The position numbers were made by a program, and so were the translations under genes. A stretch of DNA of 64,000 nt from Sulfitobacter sp. SK011 (GTDB lineage Bacteria; Pseudomonadota; Alphaproteobacteria; Rhodobacterales; Rhodobacteraceae). A model generated the notes under the pieces. That model saw only the letters and a program-made list of their open reading frames with translations. It searched no databases and was not told the origin of the DNA. The stretch spans positions 3,079,574 to 3,143,573 of the forward strand of contig NZ_CP025803.1 of NCBI RefSeq assembly GCF_003352065.1, written 5' to 3'. Shown here piece by piece: positions 34,257-42,718 of this stretch. Numbering within the stretch: position 1 is the stretch's first letter; each line of letters starts with the position of its first letter.

Positions 34257-34718
34257 ATGTCTCGTTCACTCTTAGCACCACTGGTTTTGATAGGGGTCTT
34301 GGTAGGTCCTGCATCTTCTCAACCTCTTTTGGAGGAGCCTATGGCTTTCAATCCTTATAGTGAGACTGCAATGGCGATCACGGGACCGGTAATCTTGTCT
34401 ACCACAAAGATGGTTTTCGAGACTGGTAAGTTTATCAATCTCGAAATGTTGGACTCTCAGGCTGCTGGGGGTTGGGGTGCTTCCGGTGATTTGCCCGTGG
34501 CTCAGGTATTTCGGGTGTTAGGGAGCGCCGGGCCGCTGCGTCGTGGAAACACGCTCTGTGGCGATCAGCCGGTGACCTACATGGCGGCCTGGAATGAGAA
34601 CACCTCCGAATTTAAGCTTTTGGGCATTGCAATGTTTACCGGGCTGGATGCGCCGACGGGTGTCGCCGCCCAAGGTATTTGCGCGACCTATTTCTTCTCG
34701 ATGGATGCCCTGAACTAA
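34257..34718 (+). CDS. Hypothetical secreted protein
   Basis: 153 residues with a signal peptide (MSRSLLAPLVLIGVLVGPASS). The mature part has two cysteines (NTLCGD and QGICAT) that may form a disulfide. An AAAGGATAAACAA leader precedes the ATG. No family recognised. It opens a run of small exported proteins. Confidence 0.65.
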   Translation: MSRSLLAPLVLIGVLVGPASSQPLLEEPMAFNPYSETAMAITGPVILSTTKMVFETGKFINLEMLDSQAAGGWGASGDLPVAQVFRVLGSAGPLRRGNTLCGDQPVTYMAAWNENTSEFKLLGIAMFTGLDAPTGVAAQGICATYFFSMDALN

Positions 34719-34782
34719 TTTGTCGGGCAGATCATTCTATTGAGCTGTATCTATCGTTTACTGATGTCGAAAAGAGTTTGGT

Positions 34783-35109
34783 TCAGCGATAGGGAATGCT
34801 GAAAAACGTGTAACTGTTCGTCTGGGTGAGCGTTCCCGCTCCTGTTTCCGACACTAAACTGGACATAGACGCGCTTCCAGTCGGACAAGCAATAAGATCA
34901 GCTGCGTCATCTAGGAACTCGGAGGTGAAGGCGCTTTCACCGACAAGTTGGCACTCATCTGTTGGGCCACGGTATCCACGGACAAAGACAAGCTCGGGAT
35001 CAGGTTCGCTGATCGCAAGATCCGGTGCAGTCTCGACACAACCCGTCACTAGCGTTGTCATGACCACGGCAAACAGGGTGATAATGAGAGGCTTAAGGAT
35101 ATCAGTCAT
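34783..35109 (-). CDS. Small hypothetical lipoprotein
   Basis: About 108 residues from the ATG at 35109. MTDILKPLIITLFAVVMTTLVTGC is a lipoprotein signal with lipobox LVTGC. The rest has no recognised domain. Its start overlaps the stop of the upstream secreted gene (35112) closely, suggesting coexpression. Confidence 0.7.
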   Translation of the reverse strand: MTDILKPLIITLFAVVMTTLVTGCVETAPDLAISEPDPELVFVRGYRGPTDECQLVGESAFTSEFLDDAADLIACPTGSASMSSLVSETGAGTLTQTNSYTFFSIPYR

Positions 35110-35111
35110 TA

Positions 35112-35621
35112 CTATTCCCACTTTGCTTCAGTGCTGCGCCACATCATTTCGTCATCGTCCCAAACGCTGGCCACAACGCAGGGGCTTGGGCTGATCCCGC
35201 CGCACTGCGAATAATGCACATTCGCCAAGAGAACCCTGTGGGGACCGATCTGTGCCATATCCCAACCCTGATTGAGCAGTGAGTCGATATTATCGCCAAT
35301 CAGGAAATGAGAGACACATCCACCTGTGCCACAATACATTGAAGGTACAGAAGAGCAGGCGAACCTGGCTTCGTCCAGCACCCAGTTGTTATAGAGGTCA
35401 CCATCAAGATCAACCCTGTGCACGGCTCCGAATTCGACGGCGAACTGCCCGTTGTCCAAATCTGAACATGCCTGCCATGCGGCCTCCACTTTTTCAAGCA
35501 ACTGCGCGGGCAGCCCGGACAAATCCTGGGCATTCGCCGAGACGGCAAGGAACGCCGCGTTGACGGCTGCCAGGAAGACAGCCCGGCTGACTTTGCCATT
35601 GGTTTTGCCGACTGACCACAT
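35112..35621 (-). CDS. Hypothetical secreted protein, cysteine-containing
   Basis: 169 residues with signal peptide ending ...LAVSANAQ. Six or so cysteines (including CGTGGC and QCGGISPSPC) suggest disulfides. GGAGGATAGAG lies before the ATG. Homologue-like traits (DLDGD, SHFLIGD, VWDDDE) resemble exported Rhodobacterales proteins of unknown role. Forms an operon with the lipoprotein gene after it. Confidence 0.75.
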   Translation of the reverse strand: MWSVGKTNGKVSRAVFLAAVNAAFLAVSANAQDLSGLPAQLLEKVEAAWQACSDLDNGQFAVEFGAVHRVDLDGDLYNNWVLDEARFACSSVPSMYCGTGGCVSHFLIGDNIDSLLNQGWDMAQIGPHRVLLANVHYSQCGGISPSPCVVASVWDDDEMMWRSTEAKWE

Positions 35622-35793
35622 TTTGCTCTATCCTCCATTCATAAAGCCTGCGTCAACCATTCAACTGCGATGAGGGGCTCTCGCTTGTGTCCGAACCATC
35701 CAAAAAGTGCCAACCGCCCAGATGAAAAGGGCGATGGCATTTGTCGCTATTGATGCCCGGAAGGCGACGCTTAGGCGGCGCGCCACGGCTGCG

Positions 35794-36090
35794 TCAGAGA
35801 AAGCCTTCGTCTGTCAAAGACGTGATACCGGCGGTCGTTCCGTCGCTATAGGCAATGCACTCCCAAGGTGCGGCATCTGGGCCAACACCAACTTTAACCA
35901 AAGTCCCCGCTTCAGAAAATTCAGATGACAAAAGTCGCACTTGGCTATTGCCAGTCGACTGTGCAACCGCATTTAGACAAGCTTGGTCTGCCGGAGTCGG
36001 CGATGACGTCGCAGAGCCAGTATCTTCCACGCATGCTGACAATAAAGTGCCAAAGATCACACAAGAAGCCAGTTTAAGTGTTGTGTTCAT
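35794..36090 (-). CDS. Small hypothetical lipoprotein
   Basis: 98 residues from the ATG at 36090 (MNTTLKLASCVIFGTLLSAC; lipobox LLSAC). The mature part has an ADQACLNAV segment and WECIAYSDGTTAGI, a pattern of short exported proteins of Rhodobacterales. The longer frame to 36258 has no such start. Confidence 0.72.
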   Translation of the reverse strand: MNTTLKLASCVIFGTLLSACVEDTGSATSSPTPADQACLNAVAQSTGNSQVRLLSSEFSEAGTLVKVGVGPDAAPWECIAYSDGTTAGITSLTDEGFL

Positions 36091-36202
36091 GTTTATTCCT
36101 TTTCTGTGTTTTATGAAGCCATTTTGGTAGAACGTGTTAGATCTGCGACGAAAGCGGTGGGACTTGCCAAATTTGAGACAGCACGCCGCCGAGACATCTA
36201 AG

Positions 36203-36976
36203 TCAATTGCATTGGATGTATTGGTAGTCTCCGTATTCGAGCCAGTTCTTGTTGCCATCTTTGAAGACGAGGAACTCGGACCGATCTTCTCCTAACAGTG
36301 CGACCACAAATCCCCGTGGCGGCTCTGCATTTCCAAAGTAGCTATAGGCCGTCATTGCACGCGTGGTTTTGCCGTTGACTGTTACGATCGCGTCCCATTG
36401 GCCCTGTGCCTTATCAAGGATCAGGTACTCGATCTGGCGTTTTATTTGGCCACCACCGCAGTACACCACCCCCTCTGGGGCCTCCATGGTGTTGTTGCCT
36501 GCTTGCGGCGCAGAACCGCAAGAGGACCGTAGTGATCGAATAGCCTTGCCCGATCCTTTAAGGTCGAAAAGTCCATAGCTCACATCTTGATCCGCCATGG
36601 ATAGATTGAGGACGGCGTTGGCTGCAATCTGATCAAGAACGAACTGGTAGTCAGCGGAGTCTTGGAACACAACTTCGACAGGGTAGTTATCGACGATCCG
36701 CAGGGTGGCGTTCCCTTGACCCGCTTGAAAAGATCCGACTTCTGTCGAACCATTTTTCATAAACCTAATTGAAAGGCTTTGCTTTCCGACGATATCTTCG
36801 CTGTCGGCATACCCAACAGGTGCAAAGCGCAATCGGTCACATTGCAATTCCAGCGTCATGTCGCCTGTCTGAATAAACGCATTTGGGGTCTGGCCACCGC
36901 TAAATCCCCATTCCGCAAATGCAGGTGCAGCGGACATGCAAAACATTAGACACCCAGAAAGAAAAGCACTTTTCAT
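36203..36976 (-). CDS. Hypothetical secreted protein
   Basis: 257 residues with signal peptide MKSAFLSGCLMFCMSAAPAFA. The mature chain has a beta-rich first part (TLELQCDRLRFAPVG..., SLSIRFMKNG) and a second part starting at CGSAPQ, with a WDAIVTVNGKTTRAM block. No family recognised. TTAGGAGTTAAG precedes the ATG. Confidence 0.75.
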   Translation of the reverse strand: MKSAFLSGCLMFCMSAAPAFAEWGFSGGQTPNAFIQTGDMTLELQCDRLRFAPVGYADSEDIVGKQSLSIRFMKNGSTEVGSFQAGQGNATLRIVDNYPVEVVFQDSADYQFVLDQIAANAVLNLSMADQDVSYGLFDLKGSGKAIRSLRSSCGSAPQAGNNTMEAPEGVVYCGGGQIKRQIEYLILDKAQGQWDAIVTVNGKTTRAMTAYSYFGNAEPPRGFVVALLGEDRSEFLVFKDGNKNWLEYGDYQYIQCN

Positions 36977-37054
36977 TCTTAACTCCTAAAAATCCCCGAT
37001 TTCTGGGGTGATAACGGTTCTACAGTGTAGAGGTAAAAGTGATTGATCACCCGT

Positions 37055-37567
37055 TTACGACTGTGCTCCATAAGCATTCGTGCCCTCTTCTGAGGGCCGC
37101 GTCAGCCACCAGATCATCACGACTGAAAGGCAAAGTTGGATAGCGTACATGACAATCAAACCTGTTCCGCCAATAAGGGCTGCCGGCCCTCTCAGAGCCT
37201 CAGGATTCCCGCTTCCGGACTCGACGACTGAGAAAACAGCGACGCCGGTCAATAGCATTATCATCGTTGCGAGACTGAAGGCCAAAGGCAGAAGAAGATA
37301 CCATCCAGGACGGCCTGTATCATGTAATCGACGCCACCCTGCGGCAAGCAAGGGAAGCATGATCGCCAGTTGAAAAACCGAGCTCAGCAAGTTCGATCCC
37401 TGACCCGTTTCCGGATCAGTGCCAAAAAGGACCGCACCGAGTATCGCCAGCCCAACGCTGACCAAAATTGCGAACAGCACGAACCACCAATACTCTGATC
37501 TACGCGCGCGGCCAGAAAACACCACATACTTGGACAGGCAGGTCTTGACCGATTGCGTAAAACCCAT
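37055..37567 (-). CDS. DUF805 membrane protein
   Basis: 170 residues with the DUF805 opening KYVVFSGRARRSEYWWFVLF and four hydrophobic helices, plus GWRRLHDTGRPGWYLLLPL, both diagnostic. An inner-membrane protein of unknown role (YhaH-like). GGAGATC is the ribosome site. Confidence 0.92.
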   Translation of the reverse strand: MGFTQSVKTCLSKYVVFSGRARRSEYWWFVLFAILVSVGLAILGAVLFGTDPETGQGSNLLSSVFQLAIMLPLLAAGWRRLHDTGRPGWYLLLPLAFSLATMIMLLTGVAVFSVVESGSGNPEALRGPAALIGGTGLIVMYAIQLCLSVVMIWWLTRPSEEGTNAYGAQS

Positions 37568-37772
37568 TGCTGATCTCCTGATTTTTCATTCTAAATCCCA
37601 ACTTTGTTCTTTTATGATTTAGGACAATAAACGACGAAGCAAGTTTTTTTTGCGGATCGTGGTTTTCAGACTGGTAGCCCGCACGGCAAATGACGTACTT
37701 TAAACGCAGTGTTTTCGAACCAATACGTGTCCCCTAACAACCCAATTTTTTGTCTTTAGCCAAAGGTACTTA

Positions 37773-38540
37773 ATGTCACAGCCCGCATATTTGCATCTGG
37801 TTTTGGGCGGAAGTGCCGGCGGCTGTGTGCGCGCCGCAGTTGTAACTTACGGCCTGACCGGACGTGTGCATGTGTTCGATGATGATCTGAGCCACGGCCC
37901 GTTGAACGACAAGCAAGCGCGAGCAGCATATTTCAGAACGCTTTACCAAAACTATGGTCAGCTGCCTGAAGATCCGGTTCCTTCATTGGCCGATTTTGAT
38001 AGCCTCCCAGTCCATTTGGGGCAAGATATCTCGCCGGAAGTTTGCATATGGGTGGGCGAAAATGCGTCGGAACGAACGTTCATGGAGATGGCTTGTCATC
38101 AACTGGGCTATTTCAAGGGAACAGTGACGCGTGTTGGCAAGACGGGTCTAAAGTCACTGCCCTATATCGGCGCACAAACTCCGGCCCTATTGGCGAGCCT
38201 TTTTGATCAACGAGACGCGATAGACTCTATGACAAGAGCAGCGCTGTCTTCTGATTTTCTGCGTCTGCGAGACAGTGGTGCTACACTGCGTAAATGGGAA
38301 GCAGGCAAGATCGTCGATGTTTCCGAAGACTACTATGACGGCCTGCTGTTGGCATGTTGTGCAACAAACTGGTTTTGTGCCGCACGCGTGGTCGGTACTG
38401 CCATGGGTCGTGGCGATGAACATAATTTGTTGAGCGATGTATTTCTGTCCGGCAGGCTTCAGCGCCTGATTGCGACAGGCCTGATTGAGGCATCTGGCCC
38501 ACAGACGAGCCTGCGAGACTATAGTGTGCGACTTACATGA
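37773..38540 (+). CDS. DUF1835/DUF3658 domain protein
   Basis: 255 residues. LHLVLGGSAGGCVRAAV at the start and DDDLSHGPLND (about 34-44) fit DUF1835; the end, LSDVFLSGRLQRLIATGLIEASG, fits DUF3658. These paired domains occur in proteins of unknown, perhaps nucleotide-linked, function. A single gene between the divergent DUF805 gene and the next hypothetical gene. Confidence 0.8.
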   Translation: MSQPAYLHLVLGGSAGGCVRAAVVTYGLTGRVHVFDDDLSHGPLNDKQARAAYFRTLYQNYGQLPEDPVPSLADFDSLPVHLGQDISPEVCIWVGENASERTFMEMACHQLGYFKGTVTRVGKTGLKSLPYIGAQTPALLASLFDQRDAIDSMTRAALSSDFLRLRDSGATLRKWEAGKIVDVSEDYYDGLLLACCATNWFCAARVVGTAMGRGDEHNLLSDVFLSGRLQRLIATGLIEASGPQTSLRDYSVRLT

Positions 38541-38634
38541 CCCTTCCGCACTTTGGCGCAATGTTGAGTATTGATGCGTCAATGACGAGCGGGTCCGGTA
38601 GGATGACACGCAGGCACCGTTGAGAGGATTTCGA

Positions 38635-39099
38635 ATGACGAGGACGAACATGACGGTCATTGCGGCAATCATAGTGGCCGTAGTTTTGTCCTTCTGGGCC
38701 GGATCCGAATTTCGACAGGCACAAATTGATGACCTATGCCTTGATCTTGGTGGGGGGCGAAATCCGGGGGAGTACCCGATTTGCGTCGTTGAAGTGCAAA
38801 ATACGGCACTTTGGTTGGGGCCGATCAGGGTCACGCGAAAGGACGTGGTCGAATTCGAACTCCAGCGCGGAGTTGATGGGCAGCCGCAGGTCCGCCTTGT
38901 GCTGACCCCTGAAATCGCAAGCCCTTTGACCGCTTTCACAAAGCAATCCATTGGCCAAGATATGGACATTAGTATTGGCAGCCAATTGGCCAACTCCGTG
39001 CGAATTTCAGATGCGGTTCAAGGCACCAGCTTCATCCTGGCGCTTTCTGAAGCACAAGCGGAGAAGCTGAAAACACTGCTCTCTCCGGACACAAACTGA
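38635..39099 (+). CDS. Hypothetical membrane-anchored protein
   Basis: 154 residues with an N-terminal membrane anchor (TVIAAIIVAVVLSFWAGSEF) and a soluble domain with CLDLGGGRNPGEYPIC, which may hold a disulfide. A TTG five codons upstream (38620) is an alternative start. No family recognised. Confidence 0.6.
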   Translation: MTRTNMTVIAAIIVAVVLSFWAGSEFRQAQIDDLCLDLGGGRNPGEYPICVVEVQNTALWLGPIRVTRKDVVEFELQRGVDGQPQVRLVLTPEIASPLTAFTKQSIGQDMDISIGSQLANSVRISDAVQGTSFILALSEAQAEKLKTLLSPDTN

Positions 39100-39164
39100 G
39101 TCACAGGTACGCCACTTGTTTGGGTGTCCAGCACCCGGCTCAGATCCAAAAAGGAAAAATCATC

Positions 39165-39364
39165 ATGAAATCTAAACTTCGTTCTGTTGGATTTGTGGCT
39201 TTGGTTCTCGCCGGGCTATCGTGGCTGGTTGAGACAGCGTTTTATGGCGATATAGACGCAAACGGTGTCGTTCAGGAGAGCTTTTCCTCCCTCTGACGTT
39301 CATTCTGGCTGCATTGGGGATTGTATTGCTATTAGCTTCTCTGCTGGTCAAGTTCCGTCAATGA
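39165..39364 (+). pseudogene. DUF3955 small membrane protein, frameshifted
   Basis: The ATG at 39165 opens a 43-codon frame (MKSKLRSVGFVALVLAGLSW... GDIDANGVVQESFSSL) that stops at TGA 39294-39296. Shifting frame at the T run in AGCTTTTCC (about 39280) gives ESFFLPLTFILAALGIVLLL and a stop at 39362-39364, restoring a normal DUF3955 protein of about 66 residues with two membrane helices. One missing T explains it: a mutation, a sequencing error or, less likely, programmed slippage. Confidence 0.75.
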
Positions 39365-39431
39365 GGGGCCAATCGGGTCTCGCCGTTTTGCACAACAGCC
39401 AAGCTTTGGATAAAGACATGGAAGGTTTCAC

Positions 39432-40184
39432 ATGAAGTCTCTTCGACTACGACTGGCAGTCTGCATCGCAGTCATTTTGGCGGCGGTTTGCGCAAACGCG
39501 TCAGGTCACCTCACTGTGGGGGGTGTGCAAGAAGGGCCCGGGGGCGAAATCGAGGCGCTGACCGAAGGCCAGTTCTACATAGACGGCACTGCCTCCAGCG
39601 CCAGAGTGTTCACGTTCTCGAACGGAACTCGGTCTCTTCATTTCATTCCTATGATTCACCAAGCCGAGCCAGCGTTTTATGAGGCGGTGGCTGGCGAGGT
39701 AAAGCGTCTTAAAGCGCAGGGTAGCGACCTTTTCTATGAGTTCATCGACTTCGAAGCAGCGACCCTCGCAGACAAGCGTAGGATCAGGGCTATGTATGGT
39801 CTCATTCCTACACCAGCTTTTTATGCGCAGAATGCATCTCACGAATTGATAGGGCAGGATAACGCGATGTTCTTGGGTTTTCCGGGTGGCAGAGACGTCA
39901 ACGTCGATCTGTCTCCGGCAGAGTTGGCAGATGCCTATGAGAATTTGGTTGGTCCGCTTGATATCAGCGACGAGAACCTCACCACACCAATTGAGGAGTT
40001 CGTCATGCCAACTGCGGATGTCATGCAACTTACGAGTGTCATAATCGATCAGAGAAACGGGCACTTAGCGAGGGTGATCAATGAAGCACAGAGTAGTGTC
40101 ATTGTTCTCTACGGCGCGGCCCACGGCGCGGGAACAATGAAAAACCTGCTTGCTCTCGACCCACACTGGCGTCGGGAAAATTGA
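39432..40184 (+). CDS. TraB/GumN (TIKI)-like secreted protein
   Basis: 250 residues with a signal peptide (cleavage near CANASG). SLHFIPMIHQAEPAFYEAV, DLFYEF and a late VLYGAAHGAG correspond to the conserved his/glu/GxxH blocks of the TraB/PrgY/GumN (TIKI) metalloprotease-like superfamily. It might cleave an exported peptide. The match is from motif spacing, so family membership is likely but not certain. Confidence 0.65.
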   Translation: MKSLRLRLAVCIAVILAAVCANASGHLTVGGVQEGPGGEIEALTEGQFYIDGTASSARVFTFSNGTRSLHFIPMIHQAEPAFYEAVAGEVKRLKAQGSDLFYEFIDFEAATLADKRRIRAMYGLIPTPAFYAQNASHELIGQDNAMFLGFPGGRDVNVDLSPAELADAYENLVGPLDISDENLTTPIEEFVMPTADVMQLTSVIIDQRNGHLARVINEAQSSVIVLYGAAHGAGTMKNLLALDPHWRREN

Positions 40185-40487
40185 GTCCAAAGCGACGCAA
40201 CAACGTGGGATGTTGTGTCTTAGAGCCTATTTCATAACTCTCCTAATGGCATTACCAGAAGGATGCCCCGCTTTATCAGTTAAAGAGATGAGTGGCCGCA
40301 ATGGGCCGAAAGCACCAGTTCTACTGATTTTTGCGAAGGTCGGGAAAGTCCGCGAACTGTGAATTCGCATGTTCGATGATTTAGCAGTCGCAGCGAAAGT
40401 CCGGTCTGACGGGCCGCACCGCAGCATCAGATTGGCTGGTCAACGGCAGCAATGGGCCGCCTTAACCAGAGGCAGCTCTTCGTTCAG
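40185..40487. other. Intergenic region with repeat copy R6
   Basis: 303 bp. The repeat covers 40353-40462. The remainder contains no credible gene. Confidence 0.45.
40353..40462. repeat. Dispersed intergenic repeat R6
   Basis: GAACTGTGAATTCGCATGTT, GCAGTCGCAGCGAAAGTCCG and GGGCCGCACCGCAGCATCAG, ending near GGCAGCAATGGGCCG. This is the most complete copy of the family. Confidence 0.65.
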
Positions 40488-40724
40488 TCAAGGCTTTGGC
40501 GCATTGGTGAAAAGGGCTTTGAACAGTTCTTCTGACCGGCGCAAGCCGTCGTTTGTAAGCACCACCGACTTTGCTTTGCCGACCGGATCCTGAATGAGTC
40601 CCTTTTCGTGCAGCCGACCGAGCACGTCCCAGACATAGCCCTTCCAGGCGCGGTGCCCGTCGTGGAGCGTCAGCCAGAGCAGCGCCAGAACCGCGTCGTC
40701 AACACTGTCCTCATTGATATTCAT
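40488..40724 (-). CDS. DUF6429 family protein
   Basis: 78 residues from the ATG at 40724. MNINEDSVDDAVLALLWLTL...HRAWKGYVWDVLGRLHEKGLI and DPVGKAKSVVLTNDGLRRSEELF are characteristic of DUF6429, a small helical family common on mobile elements. It looks like a winged helix. The frame can extend to 40760. Confidence 0.78.
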   Translation of the reverse strand: MNINEDSVDDAVLALLWLTLHDGHRAWKGYVWDVLGRLHEKGLIQDPVGKAKSVVLTNDGLRRSEELFKALFTNAPKP

Positions 40725-40912
40725 AGTCACAGGGAACGCCAGCAATGTGGGTTTCGTCAAGCTTCAATGCAGCAAATGGCCTAAGATATCAGGGGCTGCT
40801 TTGGGCCGGTTGCGATTGTTATTTTCTCAAATCAACGGCACCCATGTGCTGACACCGGTTCGCAACTTGACTAAGAATTGCGCTGAATGCGGCTAAGAGT
40901 TGGAGAGCTGAC

Positions 40913-42247
40913 GTGCGCAATGACATCTCGGATTTACTTACATTCATCAGTCAGGATGATCTTTGGTTTGGACGCTTGCAGGAGGTTGTGGCGGAGCACT
41001 TGACGCCAGCTCTTGAAGAATTTGACCTTGACTATGATGATCTGCCCGAAATGTTGGGTGAGCCTTGGCCCGGCGTTTTATGGGGATGTGGTTTCGAAGA
41101 TTTCCTCAGCCGCCAGTACGAAGACGGCAACATTGTCGACCTTTACCTCAAGCGACGCGGATGGAACGAACCAACTGCCAATCGTGAGTATTTCGTAGCT
41201 CTGCGAGATACACCAGTCAGCCTTTACGAAGTCAGTGAGGTTAAGCCCGGAACGTCCATGATGCTTAAGGATCTGCTTGGAGACACAAAGCCAGTCACGG
41301 TGCTTGAAGGATCGGCAACGCAGTCATTGAAGCAGTGGGACCGGATTGCCGTTCGTGTCATTGCCGAAAACGACGCCCACGTGATTTCGGGTGCGCTCCT
41401 GGCTTTTTCTAGAGAGGCGGTTGCGTTCTTGTTTGATGCTTTGTCCACCGTGCTGAACGTCGATAAAAACGATGAGCTATCACTCCCGACAGACCAGCTT
41501 TTGAAATGCGCGCCGATCTTCACCAGCGCTTGGCTATTTACCGCCCTACCACGGGCGCTTTCGGAGGAATTTCCCGAATTCACCAATGCAGATGGTGAAG
41601 ACATTATGTTTCATGATCTGAGATTTCCATTTGAGACAGACGTTAGGCAGAAAGACGTTTCCGTTTGCCTGAACCAGGTCAATGGCTTTGCCGCTGATGG
41701 TGCACGTTGTTGGACTTGGATTGCGCCACACGGTGGCAAGGTCTCAAGGGAGAGCGATGGTCTAGTGTTGGATTCAAAGACCGACGGTCGCACTGTGCTA
41801 GGTCATCTCGAACTCAAAGGTAAATCGCTACTTATTAATGTGAACTCATCCGCTCGCGCGGACAGAGTGCGCAATGTAGTGATGAAGGCGGCGGGCCAAC
41901 ATTTAAAACAGCCTCTGACCACGATCCGCACAGTCGAACAGATGATGGCTGAAGAGCAAGATGAATTAGACTTGGAGGATGCTGACGAAATTCCACCAGA
42001 GACTGCTCGGCAGATAGTTCAGGAGCACATGGACCAGCACTATCGCGAAACGCTTGATGCGCCGATACCAGCGCTTGGCGGTAAATCACCGTACCAAGCG
42101 GTGCGGAGTAAAGCAGGCCGTGCAAAGGTGGTCGACTGGCTAAAGACGCTAGAAAACAACAGCGCTAAGCATCGCAATGACGCAATCGAAGAATACGATT
42201 TTGGCTGGATGTGGGCTGAGCTAGGTCTGCAAGAATACCGAAAGTAA
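40913..42247 (+). CDS. Hypothetical protein, C-terminus resembling Xre/MbcA/ParS toxin-binding helix region
   Basis: 444 residues from a GTG start with GGAGAG before it. The N-terminal 330 residues are alpha/beta without a known domain. Near the end, TLDAPIPALGGKSPYQAVRS followed by KVVDWLKTLE resembles the conserved block found in DUF2384-type and SEC-C-associated proteins. Function unknown. Confidence 0.55.
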   Translation: MRNDISDLLTFISQDDLWFGRLQEVVAEHLTPALEEFDLDYDDLPEMLGEPWPGVLWGCGFEDFLSRQYEDGNIVDLYLKRRGWNEPTANREYFVALRDTPVSLYEVSEVKPGTSMMLKDLLGDTKPVTVLEGSATQSLKQWDRIAVRVIAENDAHVISGALLAFSREAVAFLFDALSTVLNVDKNDELSLPTDQLLKCAPIFTSAWLFTALPRALSEEFPEFTNADGEDIMFHDLRFPFETDVRQKDVSVCLNQVNGFAADGARCWTWIAPHGGKVSRESDGLVLDSKTDGRTVLGHLELKGKSLLINVNSSARADRVRNVVMKAAGQHLKQPLTTIRTVEQMMAEEQDELDLEDADEIPPETARQIVQEHMDQHYRETLDAPIPALGGKSPYQAVRSKAGRAKVVDWLKTLENNSAKHRNDAIEEYDFGWMWAELGLQEYRK

Positions 42248-42287
42248 GGTCGCTGGCACGATGAACTGAAATGCTGCGCAACCGCTC

Positions 42288-42357
42288 AACGTCCGCTATG
42301 GGGATGCTGCAATGCGGCAGCCCAGAACGCTATGAAACGCAGCTTTGGGCCGGAAGC
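42288..42357. repeat. Short form of dispersed repeat (R7)
   Basis: CGTCCGCTATGGGGATGCTG through GCAGCTTTGGGCCGGAAGCG matches the 3' half of the family. It follows the previous gene's stop by 40 bp. Confidence 0.45.
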
Positions 42358-42439
42358 GACAAATACCTGAACTTTATACAGATGCTGATATTACTGCACT
42401 GCGCATAGCAACTAAGCTCCAACCCGGACAGGCGGCCCC

Positions 42440-42718
42440 CTACTGCTCCCTGCCCCGTCTTGCCAAGAACTCTGCGAGCGCCCGCGGCAATCCTCCATCG
42501 TATTCAATTATGGCGGCCCGCTCTTCAAACTCATATTCCTGATCCGTAATCAATCTGCCTGCAGACGCTTTAGGCTGCGGCAACTGCGGCATTTGCGGCA
42601 AAGCTCGTCCCAAGAGTCCTTGCGCAGACTCACGGCAGCCTTCGGGGCAGACAATCGGGAAGATCTGTTCAGCGTTAGCAACGCACGTCTGAATAAGGCC
42701 TATACCGATTGAGGTCAT
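42440..42718 (-). CDS. Small hypothetical protein coupled to the DUF3987 gene
   Basis: 92 residues. Its ATG overlaps the stop of the DUF3987 gene (ATGA, 42715-42718), so it is probably translated with it. A middle PQMPQLPQPKA linker and a C-terminal ALAEFLARRGRE helix are the only features. No family recognised. Confidence 0.6.
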   Translation of the reverse strand: MTSIGIGLIQTCVANAEQIFPIVCPEGCRESAQGLLGRALPQMPQLPQPKASAGRLITDQEYEFEERAAIIEYDGGLPRALAEFLARRGREQ

